The notes beneath the pieces were generated by a model. The model was given only the letters and a program-made list of their open reading frames with translations. It did no database searches and had not been told where the DNA came from. Of a stretch of DNA of 64,000 bases, positions 44,400 through 55,999 are shown piece by piece. Made by a program: the position numbers and the translations under genes. This DNA is from Bryopsis sp. KO-2023 (taxonomy: Eukaryota > Chlorophyta > Ulvophyceae > Bryopsidales > Bryopsidaceae), in assembly GCA_030272585.1 (NCBI GenBank), contig BSYQ01000012.1:1364001-1428000 (forward strand), written 5' to 3'. The number at the start of each line of letters is the position of its first letter. Position 1 is the first letter of the stretch.

Positions 44400-46720
44400 C
44401 AGGAAATAGTTGGAAAATGTCCAGAATATGCATAGCTGGCTGTTTAGTTTTGGCCCCATCAAACCAAGCCATTGATATCTTGTGGCCAGAATACCCTATA
44501 TAGGGTATTGTGAGCCTCAGATATATCTGAAGCTTCTCTATAAAAATCAGGAAGAGATTCCCTTTGGACTTGGGGATCCATATCACAAAAATCCAAATTT
44601 GTTCCAATTTTTTGTTTTTTAAACATCCTCCCGATTGTTTTGTTAATAATTTAATGGAGGAGGATGGGGGGGGGAAGGGGCATTGATGAGGGAAGCACGG
44701 TAATGTCCCCCGTCAAGGGGGTGTTAGTGGTTTCCACAGAGAAAGAAGCGACATGACTAATATCATAGTTAGATGAATGGATGAACACCAGGAAAAAAAA
44801 AAATTCTCCTCAACATCAACACCCAGAAATCTCAGTCCCAAAATTCCAAATGACTTTGCAATTGAAGGGGCAGAGACGCACCATCTCTCTTAACAAAACT
44901 TAGTCTGCCACACATATCAATTCAACACACAGCATAGCATTGATGAGTTAACCTAATAGATCTTGGCAGGAGAAATATATCAGGGGAGTGTTTTTTTGTT
45001 GTTTTTTTGGTGGTAATCAGGTTGGTGGACTGAGTATATAACAAAGGGCCCAGGATCTGCAAGAATGAAATCAGCTGATTTCAATTTTCGCCTGTTCTTA
45101 CCTTTCTCAACATATCCAAATCTTAAAATCTATTTTTTCAATACACCCCCTCCTTCATCTGCACTAACCCTTTTCGTAAAACACTGATTTGAAACAGACA
45201 AAAACCTGTCCAGATTCTACCCTTCACACCAATCCCCAGTCAGACCTCCCTATGTCAGTTTTAAACTTTTTATACCATAGATAACTTTCCCTTCACACAC
45301 CCCACCCCCTTTTTCCAGCTACGAACCCATTTTCCCCCCTGTTTCTCCAATTTCTCCAGTTTTTCTATATTTTTTTTGTTTGCTTTCCGAAACCCAGCCA
45401 CACAATGTTCGAACAAAAACACATGAACCCCCCCATCCCTCATACTTTTTCCCGAATAGCCACACAGATATTTCTTTTTGATTTTGCATAAACCTAGAAA
45501 ACCACACTACCTTTCACCCAGTCATTACGCCAATGCTTCTCTTTTTCCCTTTTTTTGTTTTTGTTTTTTTTTGCATTCTCCAATATGAATGCACTATTTC
45601 GTTGATTAAAAAAATCCCCCCCCCCCACGTCCTCTAAAATCTAAAATGCATCCAATGCATGCTGCTCTACCGATTTTTCCCCCATGATCAAAAACACCCA
45701 CATTCTACTCAGCATATTTTTTTGTCTTAAGACACCCAACCAATGCTTTTCCTTTTTTTTGCTGTTCTTTTCTTCTTTGTTTAGGAACCATCCCACACCG
45801 ATGCACGATATTTTTTCTGCCCAGCTTCAATGCATTTCCTCGGAACCCACACTGAACCACCATACCATTCCAAAGTTGGTCAACTTCCACCATGATTAAT
45901 TCGCATCTTTTTTTCCAGTCCAATGATCTACCTTTGGATCCTTTTCTTTCGACCTGGCTCACTTCCTTGTTTTCCCGGTGGAATCACTTCCCCCTGACCG
46001 AATTCCACAGTGGCCCTTCAGCATCCAGCAGAAACAGGTGGTTTCTTTTCCCAATGAGGATCTCCCTTAGTTTCTGCTCCAGAGAACTGCTGGACCAAAT
46101 CGCAGCACCCATTTCATGAAAACCAGAAAAAAATCCACTCTTTTCGGACGCAACTTTTTTTTGGGGGGATGATTTTTTTCTTTGGGGCAAATGATTGAGA
46201 TATCCAGTTGGGCCCCCCCAAAGCTTTACCACTCCAGCAAATGAAACCTCCATTGTGGTGGTAGGCACCCCAAGCAAATGAGCTCCTCCTTTTCTTGAGG
46301 TCAGCAAAAACAACGCAAAACCTCACCAAGAGCTCCTATCCTTCTTCTTCGCCCCATCTTGAAGATAAGGTCTACATTATCACACAACCCCTTTTTTTTA
46401 GTGGGAAAAAAAAACACGCAACCTCAGCACAGCCACTCTGTTTTTTTACAGTGTGAATTATGGTTGTGAAACCTCATCTCGGGTCAATATCCAGTGATGG
46501 CAAAAGAAAAAAAAAGGAATATATATATGTATATATATATATATTTTTCGACTCAGAAAATCCAGAATCCAGACAGACTCACTGATGCAACCCCACACCT
46601 TTTTCCGATCAACGAAATACCCCCTCACCAAAAAAAAAAAAACGGCTTCTTTCCATCCCAACAAGTTTACTTTCTTGATATATTCAAATATGTTTTTTTT
46701 TCCCTTTTTTCAACAGGCTT
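44400..46720. other. Low-complexity intergenic region
   Basis: T- and C-rich sequence with homopolymers and a TATATA stretch (46518-46545). A minus-strand frame near 46115-45985 (MGAAIWSSSSLEQKLREIL, KRNHLFLLDAEGPLWN) is protein-like and may be an exon, but its borders and partners are unclear. Confidence 0.35.
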
Positions 46721-46760
46721 GCATAGATTTGGATGAAAAAAAGAAGGATGAGCTGCTTAC

Positions 46761-48318
46761 CGATTTCAGATTGACGTCCTGGCTGCTTTCGGGGCTTGAG
46801 AAGGCTCCAGCGAGAAGTTCTCCAGTTGACTAATCAACTGTGCCATCGCTTTTGCTGGATCTTCTCGAGCTGCAAATATTTTCCCAAAATTAAAATCTTT
46901 ACTCAGATTCAACGCCACTTCTGTGTACGTTTCAATAGGGTGTGTGAAACTGGTTTTTTGGTTGAAAAAAACCTACTGAAAATACTTTTGAATCTGGGAG
47001 CTTTTCTCAAAGCCATGCTGTTCACAGATTTCAAAAAAAAAACAACTGTTGGGCAAGAATATCAAATGGACACAAGAATCAATTGGTCACAAAATTTTAT
47101 TTTATTTTTCATATGCGGGCTGTTTGAAACACGCTCATCATTTGTACTTTAAACTTAATCGAAAAATGGCCTGAAATCTTCTTTAATTTTGTCGAGAAAT
47201 TGTGGACAAGCAAATAAACCTCATGAAAAAAAATCTCGAAATTTTTTACCCTGAAGTGAAAGCCTCTTCAGCTTATTGGTGATCTCCGCCATCATTTTTG
47301 ATGGTTCTTCTTGTTCTACAAAATCCACCAAATGAAACAAACCTTGAACCCAGATTCAAAGCCATATATCTCGGCAGAAATTCCATCCACCCGGCACAGA
47401 TATACTTCAACCGATAATACCAAAATAATCATTATCTCAGATGAATCGTTTTTTTTTTAATTCTGGACACGCAAACAAACCTCATGAAAAAAATGCTCAG
47501 AAATTTTTACCTTGAATAGACATCTTTTTTAACTGATTCGTCACCTCCATCAACAAGTGGTGAAATGATGGTTCTTCACGTGCTGCAAATAATTTCCAAA
47601 AATCAAACCATCAACCCAGATTCAAAGCCACTTCTGCCACTTTTTAGATATACACCTGGATTTTCTTGTTGAAAATTCTCCACAAGAATTCTAATTCTGG
47701 GAATTTTTCTCAAGGCTGTGATGCTCACAGATCTAAAAAAATTAAAAAAAAAACACTGCCGGGCAAGAACACCAAATGAACAGAAAAAAAAAAATAGATA
47801 CAAAATTTGATTTTGTGTCCTTATCCTGTTTTCTCACACTGTTCAAACATTATACTTCAGACTTGACCGAAAAATTGCCTGAAATTGTAATATATATGCA
47901 AAAGAGAAAACAGAATACGCTTCACATCGAAAAACATATCTCGGCAGAAATTTCAACACCAAGCTCAGAATTAATTCAACCGATAGTACCAAAATAATGA
48001 TTATTTCCCCGGCACATAATATTTTTTCAAATTTCTGTTGAATCGTGGACATGAAAATAAAACTCAAAAACATAATTCTAAGAAGGAATAAAGTTTAGCA
48101 AGAAAAAAAAATAAAAAAAAGGATATACTTACAAGGCATCCAATCCATCATATCCATTCCAAGGACCACAGAGATTTCAAACGCCTTTGATTTCGCCTTG
48201 GTTGTCCCCGATCTCTTCATCGTCTTCGACCGTTTTGCCCGGAGGGCTCCACTCCGACGTTCGGCCTTCCCCGACTGTCGGAACTTCGCCGCTCCAAGGT
48301 CTCGGACGGTGAATTGCT
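46761..48318 (-). CDS. Gene with three tandem symmetric exons (REEPS repeats), 3' part
   Basis: The four downstream exons are 48318-48133, 47582-47511, 47315-47250 and 46869-46761. All have GT-AG borders and join in the same phase (phase 1 at every junction). The first ends FEISVVLGMDMMDWMP. The next three begin alike and look like paralogous modules of about 24 residues: REEPSFHHLLMEVTNQLKKM, QEEPSKMMAEITNKLKRLSL and REDPAKAMAQLISQLENFSL. The last continues EPSQAPKAARTSI and stops. Flanking introns also match in pieces (ATATCTCGGCAGAAATT, AACCGATA), so exon plus intron was duplicated. A 29-nt exon-like block at 48680-48652 (LEDLSDASS) may lie upstream, but its phase fits an alternative acidic frame of the 48318 exon. 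Family unknown; short amphipathic helices are predicted. Confidence 0.6.
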
Positions 48319-48945
48319 CTGCGAAAATTTAAGGAAAAAAAGAAAGAAAAAGGTGTAATTCTATATCGAAACCATGGTTGAGGGAAGCACCTGGCAGACT
48401 TGCAAACCAAAACCAGCCATAGAATGTATGGGTGAAGGGGCAGCTCAAATCAGATTCCGAAAATCAAAAAATTCGCGTGGTGTGGTTCAGCAACACAAAA
48501 AATGCAGGCAGTTTTGTTACGGTTGCACTGTTTCTGTTTCTTTTTTCAAGTGTTTCTTTTATGAAAATCAAGAAAAATTGGCCACAATTTATTTTGGAAA
48601 AAAAAAACTTGGAAAGTCATTACAGATTCTGGTCGAGACTGATTCACTTACGATGACGAGGCATCGCTCAGATCTTCCAGCTGCAGAAAAAAAAAAAAAA
48701 AAAGATTTAAAAATAAATAAATAAAATGTAACTATGACACATCAGTAGAAAAAGAAAAAAAAATTCCCTCAAAAATTCCCTCAAAACCAACACCACTGCA
48801 AAAATATCCCCCTTGCTGTTCTTTTTTCTGTATACATTTTCATTGGGCTGGTGGGTGCATGCTTCTGATGAAAGCTCACATTGACTCAGAAACCAAAAAC
48901 CATTGAGAATTGAAAATCAAGAAGAAAAGATTGCTCTGAAACCAA

Positions 48946-49180
48946 CTAATTCTTGCAACGAAACTTCAAATAAACTGCAGCCAGGGAAAAAACCTCAAGT
49001 AGAAACAGATCTGCCATCCAATCTTTTGCTTGAACATACCATTGGGAATTTTTTTGTTCGAATGGATTGCCAGCAATTGCAGACGCCATACATTTGATAT
49101 CGTCTTGAAACAGCTTTCCTTGGGCAGGTGTGCTCCAACCAAGGGGAGGGAGAGAGAAACAACTAAACAGTGGCTGAGTT
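48946..49180 (-). other. Possible exon upstream of the tandem-exon gene
   Basis: The minus frame DDIKCMASAIAGNPFEQKN, SQWYVQAKDWMADLFLLEV and FSLAAVYLKFRCKN is protein-like and ends in a stop. No confident splice borders link it to neighbours. The rest of 48.7-49.86 kb holds no gene that I can support. Confidence 0.25.
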
Positions 49181-49868
49181 TTTTGGCCTTGAATAGGAAG
49201 AAGGGATGGGGGCGCATGATTGAAGTCGACCCACCATCTACGACCAGATGGTCGAAACGAAACCAAAGGGTGAAACGAACCAAGAACCAACCAGACGCAA
49301 GAATCAAGACCAATATCTCAACCACCATTCCGAACAACCCAACAGCTCATCCCTGGAACTCGCACAGAAGCATCACAAACATCCGCCTACAATTTTATCC
49401 AAAACGAGATCGAAAGGGAGAAAAAACACTTTTTCAAAGCGTCGATGCACCCACCACACAAGCAACAGCTGTTCTTCCACGAACTACTGGGCACTCTTCG
49501 CACTCCACGTAACAAGCTCTCGACTGGGAAGGACGAAAGGTCGAGTTCGTTGGCTATATTTTGGGGGCGAGCGAAACGAGTCAGACATGCGACACATCCC
49601 AATGACAGATCTCCCAGATCATTTTCTGGAACCAAAATAACACAACATTCTCCCCTTCAACTCAAACACCTACGATTCACGAGTCTAAGCAAACAGCAAG
49701 CATAAGATCGACGTTTTTCAAAACAAAACGAAACAACCGTTCGTTGCGTGTTTGTGGGAAGAATGCAAATTTCGATATCAAGGAACGGGTGCTTGTTTCT
49801 GAACGAGCCCCGCTTCAAACAGAGGCGGCGGCAACACTTCCACCACCCCAGGTTCAATAGAATGCTGC

Positions 49869-51032
49869 GTGCGGTTGGGGATGGGCGACCTCGCAGTGGA
49901 CGCCAAGAACCTGGGGGTTTCGTTCGCCCCAATCCACGAGGACTTTGGAGCAGACGTGTCAGGAATGGACCTTGATGGAGGGATATCTGAAGCCCAAGGC
50001 GCTCTCGTCAAAAACGCTCTCGACCGCTTCTTGCTTCCGCCAACAGACGCCAGAGGCAGCCGACGAAGCAAAGGTGGGGATCAAATTCATCCAACGAATG
50101 ACCATAGGAATATTGTAGTGGATACCCGAAACAGCTGGAACTCGCAATCGTTCGTAAGGCGCGACCGGCGTGGGAGAAAGCTTTAAACTGCCTAGATTCG
50201 TAGCGGCTGCATCATGAATTTGTCATCCGAAATGTAGAATGTCAGGAGAGCTCGAGACGCACAGTTGCAGGGGCTCTGCTTAGGATTCACAAACCAACTA
50301 AATCAGTTTGTTGTGTTTCTCAGTTGCTGTCGTTCCTTCCCCACGACGAGGAACGTTTCAAAAGGGGGCAATTCAAAACCTTTATACCGACCACCGTTCC
50401 TGGATACCCTTGGCTGGCGATCGCGGCACAAACATGGTCTCGGACGACAACAACAGCTCAACTTCGAAACGCTCCGAAGGGACGGGGACACGATTTTGGC
50501 ATATGGATGCGAGCAAACATATATATGCCCTCATATGTACAGCTACATGTATATGAAAATTGCGGCGCCAAACGCGGGAACTACGTTCGCGAGCTCTGTA
50601 AGAGCCTACTCGCTCCTCACTGATGACCAGAAGCAGATCGCTCATAAGAATGGAGCTCTTCCCGAGCTGTTCAAAGCAACTTACACGATGCGCGAAAGCG
50701 GCGTATCCTATGAGAACCCAAGACAGTTGGAAGAGTTGGTAAAAAGTAGCTACCCAGGAGCGCGGATGGTGGAGGATGGAGGTCCTTTCGTTATCCAGGA
50801 AAAGGGAACCGGAGTGAGGTCACTCCTCGCCTCGCCTTTCACTATACATTCGTTCGAGGGCATGAGCGTGGAAGAAACTCACGAACTGCTGGAAGAGTTC
50901 CTGGGTCCTCAGGGAGCGACGGCGCCTGAAAGGGTGTGGATCGCCGACTGGCAGCCAGGCGACGTCATCGTGTGGAAGAATCGACAGCTAATACATTCCA
51001 GCCTACCCTCTGGATCCTATGACGAACCATGA
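49869..51032 (+). pseudogene. TauD/TfdA-type 2-oxoglutarate dioxygenase, decayed
   Basis: Ordered blocks of the TauD family appear: GVSFAPIHEDFGADVSGMDL (about 49.9 kb, N-terminal motif), then in another frame GTRFWHMDASKH (about 50.49 kb, the HxD iron ligands), then in a third frame PNAGTTFASSVRAYSLLTDD (about 50.58 kb), GVRSLLASPFTIHSFEGMSV and WQPGDVIVWKNRQLIHSSLP (about 50.96 kb, distal His), ending YDEP and a stop before the usual RRxMHR segment. At least two frame changes lie between 50.50 and 50.57 kb around CATATATATG, and the part after the first block is not recognisable. No introns are evident, and its GC looks higher than the flanks. A broken copy, possibly acquired by transfer, is the simplest reading. 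Confidence 0.7.
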
Positions 51033-51719
51033 ATCACGAACCATTTGGCGTTCTGGGAGAGCAACGAACCTGTGATTCCAGTGCAGGATGTTTAAGCCTG
51101 ATTCTGGCGCGTTGTTCACTTGATGCGTACACACTGGTTGGGGAACTTGTCGGAATTGCAATTGCGTCCCACCAGGTCGCGATGACGTGTGGTGTTATTT
51201 CAATGATGTTGTTCGCCCCGAGTTGCTCGCTTTTTGTGCTGGTGCCTCCAGCATTTGCGCCAAGAACGCACTTGTACATCGTCACTAATTGTTGAATAGT
51301 CAGAACGTTTTGATTATTTTCGAGGTAACGGACTCGATGTGGACACACAAGAACCGCCAGTAAGATAAGAATCACTGATTTTTATGAACTCGAGTGACGG
51401 CACTGGTCGAACAGCTCGAAACACACTCGCGAGGGATATGTGATGAACACAACAAAAAAGAAATGCGGAGAGGGGGTAGAGGGGATTCTTCTTGCTGGAC
51501 TTTGCCTTATCGATAAGGGCAGTTTCCAATGAACACTTCCAGTCTTTTTCTTCTAGGCCTTCAGAGAAGTGATGCAATTTTTCACCACCTTATGGGCAAG
51601 AAATCATAAGCTGACACCAATAACCAAGCAAATCTTGTCAAGAAAATTTCCTGGTTCTTCATGCCTCTCGATCAAGAGGATCCAAATCCTTCCCCAATTA
51701 ACGAAAAGATCCCGCATTC

Positions 51720-52160
51720 GTGGACAGGGCCTTGCAAGGATTCGAGGCCACGAGTGAAATTGGACTGAATCTCATTGACGACCTACAGAGTATTCTGATG
51801 CAGGCTGAATGGATCCAGGTGAAGCACCTGGTTTATCCAAAGCAAAGCACGCGTGCATCAGAATATTTGCAATTGTGGCTGTTAAGAGGAGGGGCAGGAA
51901 CACAGAGAACTGTGATCGAGTCGCGGTTGAAACAGGGAAACATTATTCAGTCCAATATCACAAAATTGTACAAAGACACTTTGTCCTCTCCAGACTTTTC
52001 TTTTATACGTATACCCACCCATGATCCAGCCTGTTGGTTACCGTTACAGCTTCGTAACTGCCCAAACCTTGAACCAATCAAACTCTGTTTCAACGGCTCC
52101 CAAATCACCTTCTTTATAGAGTTTCCAACACAACCAAAAAATCAGGGCACTGTACTGTGA
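51720..52160 (+). CDS. Hypothetical ORF (146 aa) spanning the duplication edge
   Basis: The plus frame begins MDRALQGFEATSEIGLNLID and continues DLQSILMQAEWIQVKHLVYP, RASEYLQLWLLRGGAGTQ and SPDFSFIRIPTHDPACW. Its last third (from about 51945) is the start of duplication copy B, and the matching frame in copy A is broken. I recognise no domain. The 51.04-51.72 kb stretch shows nothing I can name. Confidence 0.25.
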   Translation: MDRALQGFEATSEIGLNLIDDLQSILMQAEWIQVKHLVYPKQSTRASEYLQLWLLRGGAGTQRTVIESRLKQGNIIQSNITKLYKDTLSSPDFSFIRIPTHDPACWLPLQLRNCPNLEPIKLCFNGSQITFFIEFPTQPKNQGTVL

Positions 52161-52902
52161 GGTGTGTAACAGTGACTTCTCAATGCATGCCCCACTCTAG
52201 GGATGAATCGACAGGGAGGTGGTTGTTTTGACAAAAACAATAAACTTGGCCATTCAGAAAAACGTAACTAAAACAAGCACGGACCCATAGTTTTGCCGAG
52301 GTTGATGATAAGTGGCTTCCTCAAGACAACACCTACACCTGATCGGATGTCAAAAAATGTTTCAAGCGATTTTTTCACCTCTATAGCATTGTATAGTATA
52401 GTATGGTATATGGGGGGCGGACAACGTTTCCAACAGCCAAAACATGAGGCATGGATTCTCCAAAAATACAACCGACCGTTCCTAGGCAGCGTGCGGAAAC
52501 ACATTAAGAATCCCTGCATACAAGTCACGAGGTGGTTCTCTATCGTAGCCTGCGTGGCTAAGACAAGTCGACCATCTTAAGCGATAATATTGCCAATGCC
52601 TGAGACCACCACAGGAAAAGAGGTTGCGAAGAAGTCTATTTGGGGAAGTTCAAGGCGTAGTTCAAAGAACGCTTGAAACACTTGAGAGAATAGAATTTGG
52701 GTGATTCAGAAGCTCTTGTGGATATTGCCAAAACAAGGGGGACACATGTACATAGCGTGGTCGTTGAGCGGGTTCTTTTCGCTAAAAGGACAGTATGAAT
52801 CAGTGTGAAAGGGTCTGGGACTTGGCCAGAATCGAATTTGATCCCTTTTGTGCGTCTTTTTTAAATCTTTTTTCCTTCTCCCTAATAATTCAAAGAAGGG
52901 GA

Positions 52903-52976
52903 TGGACCTGGCGGGGCTTGAACCCGCGACTTCCGGCTCATAATACCGGTGCTCTAACCTACTGAGCTACAGGTCC
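52903..52976 (-). tRNA. tRNA, anticodon UAU by loop position (Ile), copy B
   Basis: Same 74-nt cloverleaf as copy A with three visible changes: AGTAGGTTA in the D-loop, ATTATGA in the anticodon loop (C32 to A) and TTCAAGC in the T-loop. All stems stay paired. I see no strong T-run just downstream on its strand, so it may be expressed less well, or not at all, compared with copy A. Confidence 0.82.
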
Positions 52977-53519
52977 GACAATTTACAAAGAAGAAATGGA
53001 GAAATTGTTGCTAAACATTCCAGTGTAACTCTTGGAGCTGCACACCACGAGTCTCAGCCATTGTGTTGCCTGCGTCGACAGTCTTTGACGCAGGGAATCT
53101 TTTGTACACTTGAGTAGGTCGCTGTACACCTTTTGTTTTTACCTTTTGTTATCGTGTAATTACATGATCCTTTTTCCGTTTTAGACACCTGCTACTATAT
53201 GGATTGTTGTTACTGTATGAATGGCCAACAATTTTCCATCCGTACTATAGACTGTTCTGGGAGCAAGTTGAGGGAGTTTTTGATAAAATTTTAATTTCTG
53301 AAGATCATACTCAAGTGTCCGTATTTATTTCCACAATCAATCAAACCAATGTGCAACCCAAGTCTATCCTCGATCAAAAGAAATAGAATCAAACGAAAAA
53401 CTCCAAAAACGCATGAGCCTGTGCCCCAAACAAAGAAAGAGAAAACTGTTGCCATACTCTTTCCACAACCTGAGGCCTATTTCGAGTCTCAATCAATAAG
53501 AAATTCATGCGCACCACCA

Positions 53520-54000
53520 TCCTCAGACCCATTCTCGCACTGTCTACAGCACCCAGTACTCACCAAACGCCCACCCACAGTTTCGACCTGCATACCTCTC
53601 GAACGTGCTAATCCCGGCAAAAGGCGATGAAACACCTCGCTTCTTCCAGGTGATCTCTTGTTTTGTAGAAGTTCTTTAGGCTAAAACAATGAGAGCTTGC
53701 AGACCCATTCAGAAGTGAAACGGGCAAACCCATAAGACAAAGACAACAACTTCACTAGATCAAACATCAAGAAATATCTCACGCAACTTTATCGCCTCCG
53801 CAGCATTCCGTATCGATGTTTTGGGGGGCGGACAATGTTTGCAACAGCCAAAAAAAGAGGGCACCTGGAAGAAGCGAGGTGTTTCATCGCCTTTTGCCGG
53901 GATTAGCACGTTCGAGAGGTATGCAGGTCGAAACTGTGGGTGGGCGTTTGGTGAGTACTGGGTGCTGCAGACAGTCTGGGGATGAGGATGCGCATGAAGA
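53520..54000. repeat. Long imperfect inverted repeat, copy B
   Basis: About 53520-53665 pairs with 53850-54000 in reverse orientation (CCCAGTACTCACCAAACGCC against GGCGTTTGGTGAGTACTGGG; CACCTCGCTTCTTCCAGGTG against CACCTGGAAGAAGCGAGGTG). The arms look more similar to each other here than in copy A. Confidence 0.87.
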
Positions 54001-54264
54001 ACTGATTTATCGAGCCTTGAAATAGGCTCCAAGTGTACAGCCAACACCTGCGACCTGCTCCAGATTTCCTTGCGCGCTCTTGAGAGCTTTTGATTTCTGG
54101 AGCTAAGGAGGTAAGGAGAGAAAGAGAGGAGTAGAATCGTTTTTTGGGGTCGGCTTTGAGAAGGACGGCGTTCGCTGTGATGCATGGCGCCATGCATCAG
54201 AAAGGGCTTGGAAAATATTTTGCTTGCTGTCGACATCCCTCGTTTTTTTCTGTTTTTGTCGCAG

Positions 54265-55166
54265 ATGTTTCCGGGCCCCAACCCGATGGAACCTGGCCCC
54301 CAGCACGCAACCGCGGGGCCAGGTTCGCGTCCCCCCAAGACCCGCCTCCCACCATCGCGGCGTGTCAAGCCCTCCACTGGAGGTGAGTTGCATGACAGTC
54401 ATGCAAAACTTGGAACTTTTCGTGCACGTTTGTACATTGTGACGGCCAGAAAGCCATACGTGGACCCCGGGGGAATGGTTCGAGCGGTACAATAGTTTGG
54501 CTGAAAAATTTAGTACGCCTGAGGGGTGTTGAGTTCGAATCCATAAGTGATGTGTCAAGTGAATGCCACCCAATGGATGGGTACAAGGATAATTGGTGGG
54601 CACAAACAGCTCATTGATTGAGACCTAAAATAGGTATCAGATGTGTAGCCATTGGTTTGATTGATTGGGAAAAAAATAAAGAAAACATGAGATAAACAGA
54701 TTTCTCAGATTCCTACCACCTTGTGTGATTTTTTCAGCCCACCACCGTCCATCCGCTCCAGTGGAGGCATCCCTCGGGAGATGTCTCCCTGTCCTTCCAG
54801 CTCAGGCATGCACATGTCCTGAGCTGGATGTTGTTCCAAGGGGGTCTGGGTTGAACACCTCGTTCACCCAGCCCTTCTTGGAACAACATGGTGGAAGCAT
54901 CTTCCACCAGGACCTCCTCAACAGGTTGCAAGCGAAGGATTCGCTGCAACCTGCAGTTCTGAGGCAGGTTCAGAGGAGGAGGAAGAGGTAATAATTAAAA
55001 CCCAAATTGTTTGTTTTTGAAATGTCAATTGGCCTCTCTTTTTCAATGGATGAAGCAATCAGCTCTAAATTCAGCTCTAAATGTTCTGTCCAGGGGGTTG
55101 AGGGGAAGGCTGGCGCCTGTCGGTCTGGTGGTGCTGGGCCTCTTGGGCCTGGTGCTGCCTGCCTGA
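54265..55166 (+). CDS. Small predicted tail-anchored protein, copy B (146 aa, 3 exons)
   Basis: Exons 54265-54382, 54738-54987 and 55094-55166 join in phase as in copy A. Exon 2 is three bases longer (QPAVLRQVQR instead of QPGALRVQR), an in-frame change. The stop TGA and the terminal hydrophobic segment are identical to copy A. Conservation of frame, phase and length in both copies supports a real protein of unknown family. Confidence 0.6.
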
Positions 55167-55999
55167 CCAGGTAGGGAGTCAGAGCTTCCCTCCTTGGTCG
55201 ATGATGTAACACTGTTTCGAGTGACCTCGATATATGATCGCTGTGATACTGCAGCGATTGATTGTTATTGTTTTTTCCGATGGCAGCGCGTCCAGCGTCG
55301 TGATCGTTGTTCCCCGCCTGGCGACCGTCTCCAAACAACGATCACGGCTTCGCGGCGGCGAGGAGAGGATCTGGTGAGGCGTTCAAAGAGTGACGCCATT
55401 GTTTTGTGTTGTGTTTTGTGTTGTGTTTTGTATTGTGTTCACACATAGCTGTTGGTGCCTTCATTGTTGATGAAGGCCAATCAGTGTTGTTATTATTTTA
55501 CAGTTTTGCGCCCGAAGTCTCCCTCCGAAGGTTTCTACGCCAACCTTCGCGCGCAAAACGCCAAGCAGTCGTGCGGCGGCGCCATTGGTATGAACAACAC
55601 AAGTCGAACCAAGACTTTTTGACGTGACATGCAGCATCAAATTTGTTTTTAAAATATCTTTGGGAATTTACTGACAAAAAGGCTTGGGACAGGTGGTGGT
55701 GGCGACCCGCCGCGCAGCCCCCCTAGCGCATTTGCTGTTGGCTGGCGATGTAGGGCTAGCAGCTTCAATTGCTTCTTCCTGGTGGAAAATGTGAGTGCGA
55801 AAATGTGAGATGTTCATTTGCAACATGTGGTGCTTCTCACCCTTCTGCTGTGAAACAACAATGTCCCCTATTTTACTGGGGTTTTCCTTGTTCAACCCCA
55901 GTTGAGATTCCAGGCTATTTTTGGCAACTCTTTGCCAGTAATACACAGATATATGTTGCATTTTTCAAGAGGCCTCCAATGTTTGATTTGGTCTTGGTG

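Larger units (their letters stand above)
37853..44400. repeat. Segmental duplication, copy A
   Basis: Collinear with copy B at 51945-58650. Matching landmarks in order: ATATCACAAAGTTCTACAAAG; the tRNA; GTACACTTGAGTAGGTCGCTG; the inverted repeat; the three exons of the small membrane-protein gene; CAATGTTTGATTTGGTCTTG; GTCGGTCAACCCCTG; GCCAACAACCCCCTACTCC; AAAACTCCATGTACGTAC; GGCCTTCACACAGA. Copy A has extra sequence around 41.93-42.60 kb and lacks about 500 bp of copy B (52.2-52.9 kb). Confidence 0.93.
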
